A stretch of DNA of 64,000 nucleotides from Flavobacteriales bacterium BRH_c54 (GTDB lineage Bacteria > Bacteroidota > Bacteroidia > Flavobacteriales_E > Vicingaceae): the NCBI GenBank assembly GCA_000961845.1, contig LADZ01000021.1, positions 1-64,000 of the forward strand, written 5' to 3'. Positions 62,825 through 64,000 of this stretch are shown piece by piece (position 1 is the first letter of the stretch; every line of letters starts with the position of its first letter). Below the pieces are notes generated by a model. The model worked only from the letters and a program-made list of their open reading frames with translations, did no database searches and was not told the origin of the DNA. The position numbers and the translations under genes are program-made.

Positions 62825-64000
62825 TCATTTAACCTTAGTTTTTTCTTTTACATTTTCTTTTATAGGGATTTCTATGCTTACTTGGCAACCATTATTTGGT
62901 GACGATTCCAATGTAAAATCTCCTTGAAAAAGCATGGACCTTCGTTTCATATTAGCTAAACCTATACCTTTCATTTTTTTCTCTGAATCAAATCCAACAC
63001 CATCATCTTTTATATTCATCACTAAGGTATGATCTTCATCTACAAGAATTTCCAAATCTATAGTTGAAGCTTTAGCGTATTGAATAATGTTTTTGAGTTG
63101 TTCTTGTAAAATTCTATACAAATTCAACTGCAACTCTCTATTCAACCCCAATTCTTTTATTCTATTATCAAATAAAAAATTAACTTTATATTTATCTTCC
63201 GGATTAAAGGTTTTAATAAGTGTTAAACAAGCCTCTTCAAGATTTATATTTTCATAAAAAGCAGGTGCCAGTCTATGAGATATACTTCTAATTTCTTTAT
63301 TTGCCATATCTATATATCCTTGAGATTGAACCAACCATTCAGCAGCTTCCCCATTAATTTCATCTTTTATCATGCCTAAACTAATTTTAGTAGCTGCTAA
63401 AATCTGGCAAACATTTTCATGTAACTCACTTCCTATATCAAACCTTTCTTCTTCTTGTGTATTTATAATGGCTTTGGTTAACTTATCTTCAAATTGTTTT
63501 TTTTCCGTAATATCATTTATCATTATAGACAAGTATTTTTTATCCTCTTCTAATTGTATCTCATTCACAATTATTTCTACATCTATAATTTTATTTTTTT
63601 TAGTTTTTTGCTTAAACTCTTTAGCATCAGAAAATTGTGGTTTAGATTTTTCTAATTTTAAATAATTATTAAATTTTTTACACTCATTTTGGTTCGCAAA
63701 TAGATTACAGAAAGGCATATCAAGCAATTCATTTTCAGAATAACCATATTGTTTTATAGCTTTATCATTAGCTTGAACAATTTTGAAAGTATCTTTTTCG
63801 CATATAAATATTGGAAAAGGAGTAAATTGAAATAAATCGCTATAACGTTTTTCGGAGGTTTTAATTTTTGCCAAGCTTTTCTGACGTTCAATACCATATA
63901 TTATACTTTTATGAATATTTACTGCGGTTAATTCATCTTTAAGAATATAATCTGCTATACCTAACGAAAGTGATTTTACAGCAAATTTTTCATCTGAATA
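62825..64000 (-). CDS. REC-PAS-histidine kinase (HisKA_3 type), N-terminus cut by window edge
   Basis: The frame continues through 64000 without a stop. The first visible residues (SLSLGIADYILKDELTA, then NIHKSIIYGIERQ) are the end of a receiver domain. Next comes a PAS domain (RYSDLFQFTPFPIFICEKDTFKI...PFCNLF), then a HisKA_3-type dimerisation helix with the phospho-His in SELHENVCQILA, and the ATPase domain with N-box EQLKNIIQYA, DDGVGFD and GIGLANM. There is no membrane segment in the visible part, so the kinase is probably cytosolic. Kinases of this class usually pair with NarL-type regulators. A TTG at 63874 is not the start. Confidence 0.9.
   Translation of the reverse strand, partial: YSDEKFAVKSLSLGIADYILKDELTAVNIHKSIIYGIERQKSLAKIKTSEKRYSDLFQFTPFPIFICEKDTFKIVQANDKAIKQYGYSENELLDMPFCNLFANQNECKKFNNYLKLEKSKPQFSDAKEFKQKTKKNKIIDVEIIVNEIQLEEDKKYLSIMINDITEKKQFEDKLTKAIINTQEEERFDIGSELHENVCQILAATKISLGMIKDEINGEAAEWLVQSQGYIDMANKEIRSISHRLAPAFYENINLEEACLTLIKTFNPEDKYKVNFLFDNRIKELGLNRELQLNLYRILQEQLKNIIQYAKASTIDLEILVDEDHTLVMNIKDDGVGFDSEKKMKGIGLANMKRRSMLFQGDFTLESSPNNGCQVSIEIPIKENVKEKTKVK

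Overview
The window is chromosomal DNA from a low-GC Bacteroidota bacterium, most likely of the order Flavobacteriales (inference). The evidence is: many promoters of the Bacteroidota TAnnTTTG type close upstream of genes; several secreted proteins with type IX secretion (T9SS) sorting domains of type A and type B; a tmRNA whose tag ends in a Bacteroidota-like GEDNYAMAA; and housekeeping genes in gene orders and domain forms usual for this phylum. No CRISPR array, tRNA, rRNA, transposase or prophage was seen.

Layout. 1-15.3 kb is mostly housekeeping: ychF (cut by the window edge), a PIG-L family deacetylase, an operon rlmL / small helical protein / pfkA / AddA-like helicase-nuclease, then DUF4870, dapA-msrA, a SiaC-like phosphoprotein, Xaa-Pro aminopeptidase and a saccharopine/alanine dehydrogenase-like enzyme. 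The tmRNA gene ssrA lies at 15.4-15.8 kb. 15.9-20.8 kb holds two T9SS cargo proteins, one with many PKD domains. 21-25.3 kb holds lptG-tgt, a glycosyltransferase and an ECF sigma factor.

25.3-36.8 kb is the accessory part. A tight five-gene minus-strand operon encodes two paralogous secreted transglutaminase-like proteins, a miniature secreted RHS-core protein, a four-helix membrane protein and a lipoprotein. It sits next to an orphan response-regulator receiver, a 115-nt nested hairpin and uvrC. Then come three related T9SS surface proteins with different N-terminal domains on a shared C-terminal module. A palindrome, TAAGTA-N4-TACTTA, recurs only in this stretch, near the start of the operon and between and upstream of the surface-protein genes, which suggests common regulation.

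36.8-53.8 kb is again core metabolism and cell envelope: an Smr protein, heme A synthase, a LysM protein, guaA, NDH-2, thyA, a cation/proton antiporter, rocD, a TPR-SpoIIE phosphatase, an apparently frameshifted small membrane protein, yjdM, an MFS transporter and a small potassium channel. 54-64 kb holds a lipoprotein, a two-gene unit (SIR2-like protein plus a 119-residue partner) placed directly behind icmF, an esterase, pnp, rpsO and a REC-PAS-histidine kinase cut by the window edge.

Strongest candidates for something undescribed: the transglutaminase-like/RHS operon (25287-29890), the SIR2-like pair in which the usual catalytic His is Asn (54363-55773), and the palindrome-linked surface-protein cluster. 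All functional statements about these are inference from sequence alone.
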